From Plantago major (lineage: Eukaryota; Streptophyta; Magnoliopsida; Lamiales; Plantaginaceae): a stretch of DNA of 64,000 nucleotides. Positions 1 to 12,125 of this stretch are shown here, in pieces (position 1 is the first letter of the stretch; the number at the start of each line of letters is the position of its first letter). The position numbers and the translations under genes were made by a program. Location of the stretch: NCBI GenBank assembly GCA_026545765.1, contig CM048841.1, forward strand, positions 72,538,217-72,602,216, written 5' to 3'. The notes under the pieces are model-generated. The model was not told the DNA's origin, did not search any database, and saw only the letters and a program-made list of their open reading frames with translations.

Positions 1-341
1 AGATGAAGAATGGCAGTACACTGGAAGAAAATGTGTTTGGATTGTTTCAGGATGCTTTTTACAAAAGGCACAAAGGTTGGAGGAATGATTTTTTGTTTAT
101 GTAATCTGACTGTTGTGGGTCGCCTGTCAAGGGTAGCGAGCCAACAAAAGAATTTTATTCCGGTTTGAAGGTTTAAATTCCAGATCTTGTCTCAAGGCAG
201 GTTTGGAGGTTACATCAGATTTACGAGGTAGTGGTAAGTAAATTTTACATAAAATTTTCCTAAAACTGAGTGCCCCCAAATGATCTTGTCTTCAGTATTT
301 TGATCTTGCATAGGTATTCCAAGAATCCCAAGCACTATGAC
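1..341 (-). mobile_element. LINE ORF2 C-terminal fragment, left of nested insertion
   Basis: The minus strand encodes a stretch with the pattern D-KIIW-H-x-GKF-VK-Y-L, typical of the zf-RVT region near the C-terminus of plant L1-type LINE ORF2 proteins. It runs off the left window edge. It continues the LINE whose middle and 5' parts lie at 1903-4262; a MULE-like element separates the two. There is no intact frame, so it is a dead copy. Confidence 0.7.
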
Positions 342-619
342 GGGAAAAATCCGAACAAGGTACCCTAGGTTCTGACATTTCCGGTTTGATGTCATATCAT
401 TCCGATTTTGGTACCTTAATTTAGAATTGTAACACGTATGACTTAACTATGCGACACGTGTCCCTTTGCAAAATACATAAATACATTGGACTAAAATTTG
501 AATACGACAGATTTTTGTTAATTTCAAATCGATCCTTTTTCATTACAAAAATTTCAAAATTACCCACAATTGAAAATTGGAAAAATAACAAAAAAATTAA
601 AAAAAAAAAAAAGATAAAA

Positions 620-791
620 ACCATGGAAGAAGCTCCATGGTGGAGCTTCCATGGCTGGTCGGCCATGGAAGCACCATGCTTCCATGGCAGATCTGCCATG
701 GAAGAGCAGATCCGCCATGGAAGCCATGGAAGCATGGCCATGGCCATGGAGCTTCCATGGAGATCCGCCATGGAAGCTCCATGGTGGAGCT
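620..791. repeat. CCATGG-rich palindromic core
   Basis: About a dozen CCATGG hexamers fall within roughly 165 bp, mixed with GGAGCTTCC and GAAGCTCC words, so the stretch is nearly its own reverse complement in many registers. It lies inside the foldback element. The same words resume at 1545-1575 beyond the hAT insertion. A related core is at 51310-51520. Confidence 0.8.
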
Positions 792-1242
792 TAGGGGTGA
801 GCGCGGGCGGGTGTAGGCGGGTTTTTACGAAAAATCAAACCGACCCACCTATGGCGGGTGATTATAATTATAAACCGAGGCGGGTGGAATATTTTTCAAC
901 CACATGTCCGGGTGATAAAAATGGCGGCGGGTGGTCATGGATTTATGGTGAATGTAGATAAAAATGGATGTAGTAAAAACTTGCAACTTGTGCAGAAGTA
1001 GATGTGCAAGTAAAAAAAAAATCAACAACAAAGAGCAAACAAATAGGACAGTGATTCTTTTGAAGTAGTTATCTTACTTAATTTTAAAGATTTTCACGCA
1101 GTAATGGATGAAATGTTGACTCGAGAAGTTGCCAATTTGTGTTATTTTGCTTGAATACATGACATAAGCTGAGAAGAACGAATGTTGGATGCAAAAATGA
1201 AGATGAAATAGTGCTTAAAGAGAAGAGTTGTAGGCTCACTTA

Positions 1243-1280
<38 letters not shown>

Positions 1281-1544
1281 TCAACAACATAAGCGAAGAT
1301 GCAACTTCTCTAGCCGATGAGTCTCCTTATACTTGAATTCACAAACATATACTTACATACATACATAAAAATGGCGGGTGGGTCGCGGGTTGCACCCATC
1401 CAACCCACCACCCACCCACTAATGGCGGGTGAAAAAAAAATTAACCCACCACATATTTTATAAAAAAATTAGTTGGCGGGTGCGGGTGAAAGGCGGGCGG
1501 TTTGCGCGGGTGGGTCGGTCGGGTGGGTTTTTTGCACAGCCCTA
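792..1544. mobile_element. Non-autonomous hAT element
   Basis: It begins TAGGGGTGAGC and ends GCACAGCCCTA, imperfect inverted repeats of hAT type. It is flanked by a perfect 8-bp duplication GTGGAGCT (784-791 and 1545-1552), the size expected for hAT transposases. Subterminal regions are rich in GGCGGGTG and its complement, probable transposase-binding repeats. There is no coding capacity. It inserted into the palindromic core of the MULE-like element. Confidence 0.88.
1245..1279. repeat. (AT)n microsatellite
   Basis: Pure alternating AT of about 35 bp inside the hAT element. Confidence 0.95.
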
Positions 1545-1902
1545 GTGGAGCTCCATGGAGCTTCCATTTTTTATTTTTATTTTTTACTTTTTTTTTGTTT
1601 TTACCTTTTCATTTTAATAAGGTGGTTTTTGAAAATTATTTTGATAATGTGGGATTCATTTATAATTATTCAAATCAGTGTGGTTAAATTGAAATTGATA
1701 AAAATTATTTTATTTGCAATTTTACCCATTAAAAGTCTAAAATTGCAAAGGGACACGTGTCACTCAATTATGATGCCACGTGTTTTAGGGGTACCGTAAT
1801 TGGACAATAAGTCAAGTTAAGGTACCAAAATCGGACGGTAACAACATAAGGTACCAAAACCGGAAATGTCACAACCTAGGGTACCTTTTTCGGATTTTTC
1901 CC

Positions 1903-4262
1903 ATTTCTAGAGGTACCTTGAGTTTTTTCAATATCCCAGGTATTTTCGCGTAAAAAGTCTTTTACTTTTAAAGGTACGAAAATATTTCATGTGTGGTGAA
2001 GTCTGAAAGTATTTTTTAAGGCACCCAATGGTCTGTCCAGAAATTAAACAAATGGAATCTCCATTTACAATATGGTAGAGCAGGCATTGTCAAAAAATTT
2101 CTTGAAGTTTCATTATATTTCTCCAAAACCAATCATTATTTAATTTTTTCCTTTGCCTGAAGGAAATAGGTATTAGGAAAGTACTTATTCTTGTAGACAA
2201 AATACCACAATGTATTTGTCTGGAAATAAAGTTTCCAAAGTGTTTTATAAGAAAAGCGTTGTTTAGAATATGTAAATTTCTTATACCCAGACCTCCAAGT
2301 TTTTTCGGACAGTAAACCTGTGTACAATTTGCTTTAACTTTTGCCTTGCCTTTTTTTTTTTTTTTTCCATTTCAAACAAAATGCAGGCTAATTTCTTCTA
2401 ATTGATCCTGGCATGTGCTTGGTATTGTAGTAATGGACATGAAGTAAGCCAGTATGGCATTTGTTACTGCTTGTATGAGAACCAATCTACCAGCATATGA
2501 GAGATATTGTGTGTACCAAATGTTTATCTTATTCATTGTTCGATTAATCATTTAGTCAAACAAATCTCTCTTTTTTACCTAGCAGAAATGGTAGGCCAAT
2601 ATATTTATCGAGATGCTTATTTGGGATTACTCCCAAAAAGTCAGTGATTTATTGTTTCTTGTGTATTGGGGTGTTTGTAAGAAAAACTATTCTGCTTTTT
2701 TCCCAACAAACATTTTGATCAGAAGCTAAAGCATATTCTTCCAAAATTTTAGATATTGTTTCTACTGATTTTTGGTCTGCTCTGCTAAATATTAGACAAT
2801 CACCATCAAAGCATAAAATTGGCACATGTGGGTGTCTGATAGACCTTTAGTGGTGTGAACACTTGTTTTCCAGATTTTTGGAGGATGAGGTGGACGAGGA
2901 ATTCTTGACATAAAATAAAAATATAGGGAGATAAAGGGTCACCTTGCCTGATGCCTCTTGTGGGTTTTCAGGTTTAAGAATTTTGTTGGTTTACTTTAAC
3001 TTGCATGGGACAACTTGTGATGCAAGAAAAAATGAGTTTCTTAAACTGTGGGTGGAAATTAAATTTAGACAGGACCAGGTCTATAAAATTCCATACTAGC
3101 CCATCATAGGTTGTTTCAAGCTCTAGTTTCAATGCAAAACAATGTTACATTGAAGACTTTCTTTTTTGTCCCACTGTATGAAGCATTTCATGAGCAATCA
3201 TGACATTGTCACTTATTTGCCTTGAAGGAACAAAGGCATTTTGAAAAGGGGAAATAAGTTTCCCAAATAGTGGTCTCAGTCTATTGAACAAAATATTTGA
3301 AAGTACTTTATAACTAACATTACAAAGACTGATGGGGCGAAATTCAAATGGTTTACTAGAGTTTGATTTTTTTGGTATTATGGCCAGGGTGGTAAGGTTC
3401 TGGTTAGGGTCAATGGTTCTAGTTACAAAGAAATCTTGGACCAATTTACAAAATTGGACTTTTAAAGTTTTCCATGGGAAGGTATAAAATTTACTATTTA
3501 GTCCATCTGACCCGGTGCATTGTCATGTCCAATGGACTTAAGAGCAATTATAATCTCCAATTCAGTTATAGGGGAGATAAATGAGAGATTATCTTCAGCT
3601 GAAAGAGAAGGGGTTTGGAGAATAAGGAAAGGTTCTGGATCGGCATCTTGAGCTCGGGATTGATTTATGAAGAAATTGTAAAATTCCTCCAATTTTTTTC
3701 CCATCTATTATCCAATGACCATTGTCATCTTTAATACCGTGTATGAAATATCTTCTGGATTGGTGAGAAGCATAGGCATGGAAAATTTTGATGTTTGCGT
3801 CTCCCACCTTTATCCAGTTATTTTTCTTACATTGGTCCCAGAACATGGCATTGTTTTTATTGAGGATACTTATCTAACAAGGTTTTAAGCAAGTCATTAT
3901 CTGCCAAAAAAATCTCAAACCAAAAAATTGGTGGTGGGGGAGTAGTCAGTGGACTCGTATCAACCAAAAGAGTCGTATGACCCGAAGTAGAATTTACTAA
4001 ATTACGCACACAACAAGATGGAAACATGCGAAGCCATTCAACATTGCCACAAGCTCTATCAAGGCGGCTACAAATAAAACTTCCCCCAAATTTTCTGTTT
4101 GTCCAAGTAAAAGAAGGACCGCAAAAACCAAGTCAGATAATTTACAGAAACTTAAACCATTTTAAAAACTTGCAAGACTTTTCCAATTAGGGCTATTCTC
4201 TCCAATTTTTTTCTGAAGCATTCAGTATACAGTTAAAATCACCACCAAGTAGTTTGTTATAT
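1903..4262 (-). mobile_element. Decayed LINE: endonuclease end, reverse transcriptase, zf-RVT region
   Basis: Read on the minus strand from 4250 downwards: remnants of an exonuclease-endonuclease-phosphatase domain (DFNCILNASEK; FTWTNRKFGG followed by RLDRACGN), then the linker (WIKVGDANIKIFHAYAS), then the RT start (IIPKKSNSSKPFEFRPISLC, LISPFQNAFVPSRQISDN), and around 2040-2330 a C-terminal stretch (HIVNGDSI). Frameshifts and stops break it into short ORFs. The order matches L1-type plant LINE ORF2. The upstream border near 4262 abuts a CACTACAAAAA sequence that could be another insertion, but no partner end was found. Confidence 0.85.
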
Positions 4263-4554
4263 GCTATCACTACAAAAAGAAAAGGAGAAATATAATGAAA
4301 AGAAAAGAGAAATAACAAAAGCAAAGCAAAAGAAAGTGTGATAATTAAAAAAAATAAAATTATCAAGCTAAGTTACCCAATATGATGGAAACCACTAAAA
4401 GATTAAGGTAACAATATGATGGAAACCACTAAAAGAATATATAATAAATGAATAAACTCGTTAATTACCTATAGAATCATAATTCATTAAACTACTAACA
4501 AACAATATTTATACATAAAAAATAAATGGCTCAAATTTTCATGCTAAAAAAATA

Positions 4555-4776
4555 CTCCCTTCGTCCCGGATTCAATTATCCGCGGACTGGGAAATAAGTT
4601 TTACAAATAACATTGAATAAAGTAGGATGGATGGTAATAAAGTAGGAAATAGATTGAATAAAGTATGAGAGAGATAGTGATTAAAGTATGAGAGAAATTT
4701 TTCATTAAAGGGATAAGAAGTTGAAATGAGACGTACCAAAATGGCATGCGGGAAGTTAAATTCGGGACGTAGGGAG
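4555..4776. mobile_element. Stowaway MITE
   Basis: Starts CTCCCTTCGTCCCGG and ends CGGGACGTAGGGAG, flanked by TA at 4553-4554 and 4777-4778. TIR sequence, TA duplication and 222-bp length all fit Stowaway (Tc1/mariner-derived). Confidence 0.92.
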
Positions 4777-4955
4777 TATAATCTAGTTGTCGCTCAATTA
4801 CCAACATAAACACAAAAAATTAAACACTCGAGTAACGATATCTTTCAGTAGAACAAATAACTAAAATATCACTTCAAGTGAACACACAAACTATAATTGT
4901 TACTAAATTTTGAAATGATTTAAAAAAACGTTTTGCATTTAAGTACAATACCTTT

Positions 4956-6116
4956 TGTTAGGAATATCTGTTTAGATTTTAATCAGCAACCTAATGACTT
5001 ATCTTAGCTCAGAAAGGTGATTAGTACTCTTAGTTCACTTGAACACTGTAAAAGAGGAAACTCACTGAGTATGATAGTCTAGCAAATCTTGTATAGGACG
5101 TTAGGTCTCGAAATGTAATTTTTTATTTTCTGAAGAAGGCATCCAGCAGGAAAAGTTCAACGGATTTGAAGATTTGAAGACTGCACAAGATTGCTGAAGA
5201 ACAAGGGTTTTCCAGAAACCTATGTCCAGATATCTTGAAGAAACAAGTGTTTCGAAACATACATGTTGCAAAAGATATCTGAGAATAAAAGGTTTCTGAG
5301 ACGAGGAAAGTGCCCACAGATATCTACACTCAGATACCTTGGACATAAAATATGCTTCTGATCCTTAACGAGCATTGTTATTTGTGAAAGAGTTGAACTA
5401 AGATTTCTTATCTAAGTTTCATTCTCTTGAACACTTACCATAGACTTGGGTCAGTAGAGAACAAGATACCATACATTGCAAAGTGTATTAAGTATACTTG
5501 ATTCACAGAGCTATCTGAATAATTGAACAAGTTATTAAAGAAGCTCACCTGACAATTTACCTTAACCAACACCTTAAACGGCGTGGAGTACAGGAAGTAC
5601 TTAGTTTGGGAAACTAAGGAATAACTCCAAGGTTATTGAGCAAAGGAAGTACTTAGTTTGGGAAACTAAGGAACAGCTCAAAAGGTTTCTGAGTACAGGA
5701 AGTACTTGGCTGTGAAAGCCGGGGAATAACTCAGGGGGAACACTTGGTTGGGAACCTAGTGCATTTAGGAATCAAGTAAAGATATCTGTAAGGTTACCTC
5801 ATTTATCTTAGTGGATTCTAGGTCTGAGAAAGACCGAAGTGGATTAGTTGAAGGATTACGCCACCTTCAGATACCACTATAAAAAGACTTGTATTATTTA
5901 CTTTCTACAGTTTATTACTTGTTTTACTTATATTGCAAAGTACTTACACTTATCTTGCTGAACACGTGCACTTATCTCAGAAGTCTTCCGCTCTCTGAAA
6001 TTAAGTATCAGATATCTTCACAGATATCTGAGAAACTGTGCTTATTGACAAAAGTTTTTAAATGACTATTCACCCCCCCCCCCTAGTCTTTTACTTTGCC
6101 GTTATCTGGACCAACA
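4956..6116 (+). mobile_element. Solo LTR of the Sirevirus-like Copia family
   Basis: Starts TGTTAGGAATATCTG and ends ATCTGGACCAACA, with a perfect 5-bp duplication CCTTT (4951-4955 and 6117-6121). Reverse-complemented, it matches the LTRs at 15185-16576 and 29011-30439 along its length with clear divergence. It contains internal repeats around 5590-5760 (GGAAGTACTTAG and GGGAAACTAAGGAA) and an 11-C run at 6073-6083 near its 3' end, the counterpart of the G run in the other copies. It establishes the true ends of this LTR family. Confidence 0.93.
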
Positions 6117-6514
6117 CCTTTAAATAAAAGACTTGCTCATTTATTAATACAACCAACAAAAAATTCTACGCAAAACATGAAATGCTATGCAAAAACTCAA
6201 CAAATAAAATCTTAGATATATTACACATAGAAAATCTCGCTCAAATTGCACATAGCAAAACTTGGTTGATCCTAAAACATACATGTTCGACAAACAAGAA
6301 GTTAAGAACTTCATTTTTAAGACTTTTATGTAAGGTTTATCAATACTAATAAAACTATAATTCAGAAAAAAGAAAAAAAAAAGTATCATATGAGAGAGAT
6401 GAGAGGTAAAACGGAGTCGTGAGAACTTTGAACAAATAATCTACAATCAGAAGTTCACAAATGCAATTAGGAAAATCTTATTCATCTTTTATCATTTTTA
6501 GTTCAATAAATGAT
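6117..6514. other. Host-unit sequence, no gene seen
   Basis: Non-coding. It aligns by eye with 11700-12080 of the next tandem unit (for example AAAACTTGGTTGAT and AGGAAAATCTTATTCATC). It is therefore upstream DNA of SAM-domain copy 1, continued after a LINE insertion. Confidence 0.7.
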
Positions 6515-8180
6515 ATTAATGGATAAGAGTACTGTGGTCTTTAGTCGTAATACTCCGAGTGAGAGGGTGCAGGAGGTGAGGGGTATTTTGGGTGTGAGAG
6601 TGGTGATAAAACATGAGAAGTATCTGGGGCTTCCTACTGATATGGGACGATCTAAGAGAGAGGTGTTTGGTTGAGGGAAAGGGTTTGGGTGAAAACTCAG
6701 GGGTTTGGGGAAAAGTTTCTGTCTAAGGGGGGTAAGGAATTCTTATTAAAGCGGTCTTGCAGTCGATTCCCACTTATGTCATGAGTTATTTTAAGCTTCC
6801 TGAGTATCTACTTACTGAGATTGAGTCTATTATTGCGAGGTTTTGGTGGGGAGATGGGGAAAAGATTAGAATTCCCTGGATTAAGTGGGATTCGTTGTGT
6901 GAAAGTAAGAGAGATGGGGGTTTGAGTTTTCGGGATCTTCGGTCTTTTAACATTGCTATGTTAGGGAAGCAGATTTGGCGAATTATTCACTATCCGGATT
7001 CACTTCTTAGTAGGGTTTTGAAAGCTAAGTAATTCCTTACTTGTGATGTTCTTGATGCTATTGCCAAACCTAACTCTTCTTATACTTGGAAGAGTTTATG
7101 TAGTTCAGTGGAAATAATTCAAAAGGGTGTTCGATGGCGAGTGGGAAATGGTGCTACAGTAAATGTTTGGAATGATAATTGGATTCCACGAGATTATGGG
7201 CTGCGTATTATTACTCCAAATTTACATGAGTTGCCTGATTTACTTGTCTCTGACCTTATTGATATCTCTACTTTTAGTTGGGATAAAGAGCTACTCCAAC
7301 AATTATTTTGGGAGGATGATGTTGAAGATATCTTACGAATTCCTTTGCTTAGTGATTCTTGTACAGATATGCGGGTGTGGCACTATACGAAACATGGATT
7401 TTATTCAGTCCGGACAGCCTAGTACATAGCCCGACATCTTCGCCAGCAGGCTGTTTCAACACAAAGGGGCAGTAGTAGTTCGGTTGTTGTGGGAAATTGG
7501 GAGTTTTTATGGAAACTTAAGTTACCCAACAAGATTAAATTTTTTGTTTGGCGTCGTTTGAAAGAAGCTCTCCCGGTTCTTGATATTTTGAGACGTAGAC
7601 ATATTGTTATTGATACACTATGTCCTGTTTGTCATTGTGCTACTGAGACTATTCTCCATATTTTCCGGGATTGTCATTTTGCAAGAGTAACTTGGGCCAT
7701 TTCTCCTATTGCTAACATTTATTTATCTTCAAATTCAGGAGATGTTTGGGATTGGTTTATGGATGTTAAAGCGAAGATGTGTAAGGAGGACTTCGATCTC
7801 TTTGTGTGTACTTGTTGGAGCATTTGGCGTAATAGAAATCAGGTGGTTCATGATGGATGGCGTGATGAACCCATGGGAACAACTCTTTTTGCACCAGTTT
7901 ATATTCAAGAGTATAAGGATGCGTAACATTTCTTTTCTCAACCAAGACTGCTGGAACCTGCCCCTCAATGGACACCACCAGCTATTGGAACTCTCAATTT
8001 GAATTTTGATGCTTCCGTTACTTGCTCTCCACCGTCTATTGGCCTTGGAGTGGTGGTGCGGAATTATCTCGGCGAAACACTTCATTGGAGTCGAAGAAGA
8101 ATCCCGTTTATCCAAGATCCTGAATTGGCAGAAGCGCTAGCTGCTTTACTAGCTGTCCAATTAGCCGATTTTTTTACACC
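6515..8180 (+). mobile_element. LINE fragment: RT end, zf-RVT and RNase H start
   Basis: Plus-strand frames give TVVFSRNTPSERV, KYLGLPTDMGRSK, IPTYVMSYFKLP, ARFWWGDG, RVGNGATVNVWNDNWIP, FLWKLKLPNKIKFFVWR with a zinc-binding CPVCHCATETILHIFRDC segment, and the start of an RNase H domain (NFDASVTCSPPS-GLGVVVRN). This is the C-terminal half of an L1-type LINE ORF2, 5'-truncated and with several stops. It interrupts upstream DNA of SAM copy 1. The RNase H domain is cut at about 8180 by an LTR-type insertion and resumes at about 9614. Confidence 0.88.
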
Positions 8181-9613
8181 TGATGAGTCGGTTTTACACC
8201 GTCTCATCTGGTCTTTTTTACTGTATTTTTTTCATCCTTGAGTTTAGTTTTATTAGTTTTCCTAGAGTATTTTTACTTGTTTTGTTCTTTGTGTGTTTTG
8301 TAGGTATTTGGCTAAACCGCACTAATTGAAGGCAAAATTGTGTATTTTACATGCATCTACAAGATATGGAGTTCCAATGCCTCGTATGTATGCTAGAAGT
8401 GGAGCGGAAAGGCCAAAATACCAAGAGTTGGAGTCAAAAGGGCAAAATGGTCTTTCCAGGAAAAACTGGCGGCGCTTGATTCTTGGTAGCGTCGTCGATT
8501 CTTACGTAAATTGCGGATGCGAGAATTGTTTTTCGCCCCCAGATCGCGTTTTGAGTCCTAATTCGTCGAGACTTGTGTTTTTTTACTTTCTATTAGTTAG
8601 AAGAAGACATAATTAGTTTTCATTATCATCTATTGTCAAGTTTTCATACTTTGCTCTCAACCTAGACCTATTTTCCAAGGCAATTACCGATTTTAGGTAA
8701 TTGAACCGATTTTCATCTTGTAATCCGACGATTGTCAATTGATTGGGAGCGTTATCTACATACTCTTTGCATCGATTAGATTCAGGTTCTCAATATTCTA
8801 CCTAGGGTTTGTGACACGAAGGGTAACAATTGTATCACCGTTCGAATCTTTGATTTTAAGTATTAGATTATGTTTATTGCTTGTTTGAATACGATATTGA
8901 TTATGTCTTCGCATGTCATGAGTAGCTAAACACCTTGATTATGGGGTGGTGACGGATTCAATGCATGCTAGTTAGGGTTCATGTGATTATATACATAAGA
9001 TGCGATTTACTCTGTGCTATTTTGATTAATTATGTATGTAGTATTCTGTTTGATATTAGTTACGTCAAAATCACCAATGGATTAAGCATCTGATCACTTA
9101 TAACAAAACGTCTTGCGTCTTGCTATATCCATTGGTTCGTTGCAAACAACAATAACTACATTAGCTTATTAATTGTAGCTTAGTGAAATTGACGCCTTCA
9201 CTAATGCTATCTGTTTTCTAGAACAAAGTAAGTTAATTCATTGTCATAGTTCTCCGTACCTTACGTGACATAAGGTGTCTGCCTAGAAGAGTCTAGAGCA
9301 GTGTAATAATAGGTAGAGCATGACCCAGTGATAACTAGAGTAAATTGACATCATTATAGTTGCATGTTTCCTGCTAGCTAGCTTGTCTTCTGTCACCACA
9401 CCATAATTCTCCTCATTTATATCAATCTCGTTAAGTGTCAATCAGTTATCTAGTTAGTCTGCAAATTAGTTTAATTTCACATAGTTAATCATTTTACTGT
9501 CGAAACAAACCAACTTTTACTGCTTTCATTACTGTTCCTTATATTCGTAAACCCAAACTAAGCCTAGTTAAGTCCTTCGAGACCGACCTCGGGGTTAACT
9601 TTACTGCACTACA
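8181..9613 (+). mobile_element. Probable Gypsy-type solo LTR inside the LINE RNase H domain
   Basis: About 1.43 kb with no coding capacity splits the LINE RNase H reading. It begins TGATGAGTCGG and ends near CCGACCTCGGGG...CACTACA, and holds GAGTAGCTAAACACC and GGGGTGGTGACGG words that I associate with Ty3/Gypsy LTR or leader regions. No clean 5-bp duplication could be picked out, so both borders are uncertain by about 10-20 bp. Confidence 0.5.
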
Positions 9614-9980
9614 AGTTTTCGTAGTGTTGAGAATTAACTCTTGGCTAAGTAAACAAATTAAAAACTCTAATTTGACACATCAACACCTACCAAAGGTAAT
9701 TATCGAAGGGGATTGTCTCACAGTAATTCGCAATATTACTACTGCTGGAATTTGTTTGTCTGCTGCTGGAAATTCCATTGATGCAATCAGTACTCTAATT
9801 CCGTCATTTGATTCAATTTCGTTTCATTTTATTCCGAGACTTGGAAATGTTTTAGCACATTCTCTAGCACATAATTTTAGCGAGGATTCTGATGGAGGGC
9901 CTGTTCTCCCTTTTGACATTTGATATAATTGTTTTCTTGATGATTAATGAAAGCAGTATGATTGTTGATCAAAAAAAAAA
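9614..9980 (+). mobile_element. LINE RNase H C-terminus and poly(A) tail
   Basis: Encodes the end of the RNase H domain (KVIIEGDCLTVI...FHFIPRLGNVLAHSLAH), then a short 3' UTR and an A10 tail at 9971-9980. It continues the LINE fragment at 6515-8180. The catalytic D of the EGD motif and the RxxN-AH motif are recognisable. Confidence 0.85.
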
Positions 9981-10000
9981 TTTGTAACATAAAAGCACAA

Positions 10001-10006
10001 TATAAA
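10001..10006 (+). promoter_or_regulatory. TATA box of SAM-domain copy 1
   Basis: TATAAAGGTG directly follows the LINE poly(A). The same element with the same downstream sequence occurs ahead of copy 2. The LINE insertion therefore separated copy 1 from its upstream region only a few bases 5' of the TATA box. Confidence 0.6.
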
Positions 10007-10192
10007 GGTGTCTTCTCCCTAGCCGTACCACCTAAAAACATATCAAACAAAGCTCATTGAAATTGTTGATACCTTACTACCTGTTTACTTAAGTAAATTT
10101 CTCTCTTTAACAGTTATTAAAAAGGCATTAATTAAAACAACGACAATATCAAGAAAGGCGATTCAACATAAGTGAACCACTAAAGTGGCTGG

Positions 10193-10918
10193 ATGAAGTA
10201 TGTATCCAAGCTGAACGTCTGGCTCAAAACAAATTTTGTAGATCCTTTCATGCTGGAAGGATTCGAGGAGGAAGGGTTTTGCCAAGTGAAGGAGGCTAAC
10301 ATACAACAACATAATTTCATCAATATCATTGTTGTCGATGATAGTTTTGTTGATATGTTGATTTCTAAATCAGGTGGTGTTAAGCATCACCTACAAGGTT
10401 ATGGGAGAACTTTCTACATGTTTCAAGTGAGCAACATCGGGGCGGGGGGCAATCCAACAAATGTGAGAGCATATGATTATTTTGACGAAGCAAATCCATA
10501 GTTTTTTTCTAACTAGATTATGACCCCCATCATTACCCGGTGAGAATCATTAAGTGATGTTGAAGATGATGAAGACAACAATACAAATGGTAATCGAATC
10601 AAGATGATGAGCGACACGAACAATGAAGAACAAGATATTGATTATGGTGATGTTGGTGAAGAGCAAATTGCAGGTCATCCCGGTAGGATAAACACCTAGT
10701 CAGATGGTGCAAATGTGGGTGAAGATATCCCTTGTATGGTTCTGAAAGTCACTGTTGAAATGTGGCTAAAAGTTAGATACGTGCACGAGGTTGACGAAAC
10801 AGTCTTGCCACTGCTGACCCATGGAGATCACTCATGTTGGAGTGCGGAGGAAGTTGTATTGTTCCATTCAAAATCTACGTGGTGGTCATTGAGTAATCAA
10901 TCGCGACTGATGTACTAG
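10193..10918 (+). pseudogene. SAM-domain protein gene, copy 1 (degenerate)
   Basis: The first frame (10193-10501) reads NVWLKTNFVDPFMLEGFEEE and ends in an early stop after YDYFDEANP. A second stretch at about 10715-10918 carries the end of a sterile alpha motif-like domain (VHEVDETVLPLLTHGD), matching copy 2. Acidic, Asp/Asn-rich sequence links the two but is out of frame. SAM domains mediate protein-protein oligomerisation; no partner can be inferred. Compared with copy 2 it lacks the initial MEHNNNN segment, and the SAM core has lost its start (LSELGMSKYG is not preserved). It is a pseudogene unless spliced in an unseen way. Upstream and downstream DNA align with copy 2, so the two arose by tandem duplication. 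Confidence 0.6.
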
Positions 10919-10920
10919 TA

Positions 10921-12120
10921 GGGGTGCAAATCTAGCGCATATATGACCTCTTGAAGTATTTTCTCTTATATTTTCTTATTGTTCAAAGTCTAGCACATGG
11001 CAATTTTTATGAGCATCTATTTATATAGTTATACCAATTTTACATTTGTAATTTTTTTCCCAATTGTTATAACATATATGCTAATAGTGTGGGGGAAACA
11101 CTGAATTTTTAAGATGCTTTTACAAATATAAAATTGAATATGAAAATTTGTAATCTCAATGACAAATCCATTGAGAACAATTTTAATTATAACACTAATT
11201 GATTTGGCAAAACAAGGATTTGTATTTATGGTAAATAATTTTGATGTACAATTATTACTTGAAAAGAAATGTACTTAATTTTTCAGTCACCTTTAACAAT
11301 AGTAATGTATCTATTTTTATGAAGTAAAATAAGAACTTAGTCGGTAAATTAATCGTGACAATTATTCATAGCACCAATATAAGTTCTTGAGAATAATCAT
11401 GAACATTATGGAAATTTCAAAATTAGGTAATTATACATTTGACCAAATAATATAATGTGGCTCAAATTTAACATGCTAACAAACATAAGCAATGTGTCGC
11501 TCAATTACTGGCATGAACAAAAAAAAAAAAAATTAAACACTTGATTAACAAAATCTATGAGTAGAACAAATAGCCAAAATATTACAAGCTAACGTACAAG
11601 ACCTAATTTTTACTAGATTCCGAAAAGAATTGCGGAAATATTTTACACTTAAAAGCACTACTTAAATTACTAGTTCAACTATTAATGCAGCTAGAGAAAA
11701 ATAAATAGAAAAAAGACATTAGAATACTTATGCAAAACACGAAAAGTTTCATCTCCAAAAGGCGACAAATGGAATATGTGATGTACTATCACATATTGCA
11801 AAAAGTCGCTCAAATAATATGTACCCCGAGTAAAACTTGGTTGATTCCTCAAAATAAAATGTCTAATCAAATTATACTCGTAACAACTTTATTTTTGTAG
11901 GCCAATATGTACGATTTATCAATATTGATGAAACTAGAATCATAATAAAAATTTATAGAAAAATGATCGAGAAGTTAAACAGAGTCATGATAACTTTAAA
12001 CCACTATCTGCAACTGAAATATTAAAATAAATGTAATCAGGAAAATCTTATTCATCTTTTGCCATTTTTAGTTAAAGAAATTAGATTCAATTAATTTTGA
12101 TTTTTTATATTTCAACATAA
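10921..12120. other. Spacer between SAM units, no gene seen
   Basis: AT-rich non-coding DNA. The left part (to about 11430) resembles sequence downstream of copy 2 (14020-14640). The right part (11458-12080) resembles 4480-4950 and 6120-6500 upstream of copy 1. The boundary between tandem units therefore lies near 11.45 kb. Confidence 0.65.
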
Positions 12121-12125
12121 AACAC

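Larger units (their letters stand above)
342..1902. mobile_element. MULE-like foldback element with long terminal inverted repeats
   Basis: The left end reads GGGAAAAATCCGAACAAGG and the right end is its near-perfect reverse complement. Inverted similarity continues for about 140 bp on each side (342-480 and about 1740-1902) and then, more weakly, into a palindromic core. No transposase is visible, so it is non-autonomous. It sits inside a LINE. I could not find a convincing 9-bp target duplication; a few LINE bases may have been lost. The MULE assignment rests on the long inverted repeats only. Confidence 0.65.

Noticed and set aside
449..961. 170-codon open frame
   Set aside because: It runs through the CCATGG palindromes and into the hAT element; the composition is that of repeats with no domain.
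4268..4300. CACTACAAAAAG at the LINE border as a CACTA end
   Set aside because: No inverted partner or 3-bp duplication could be found nearby.
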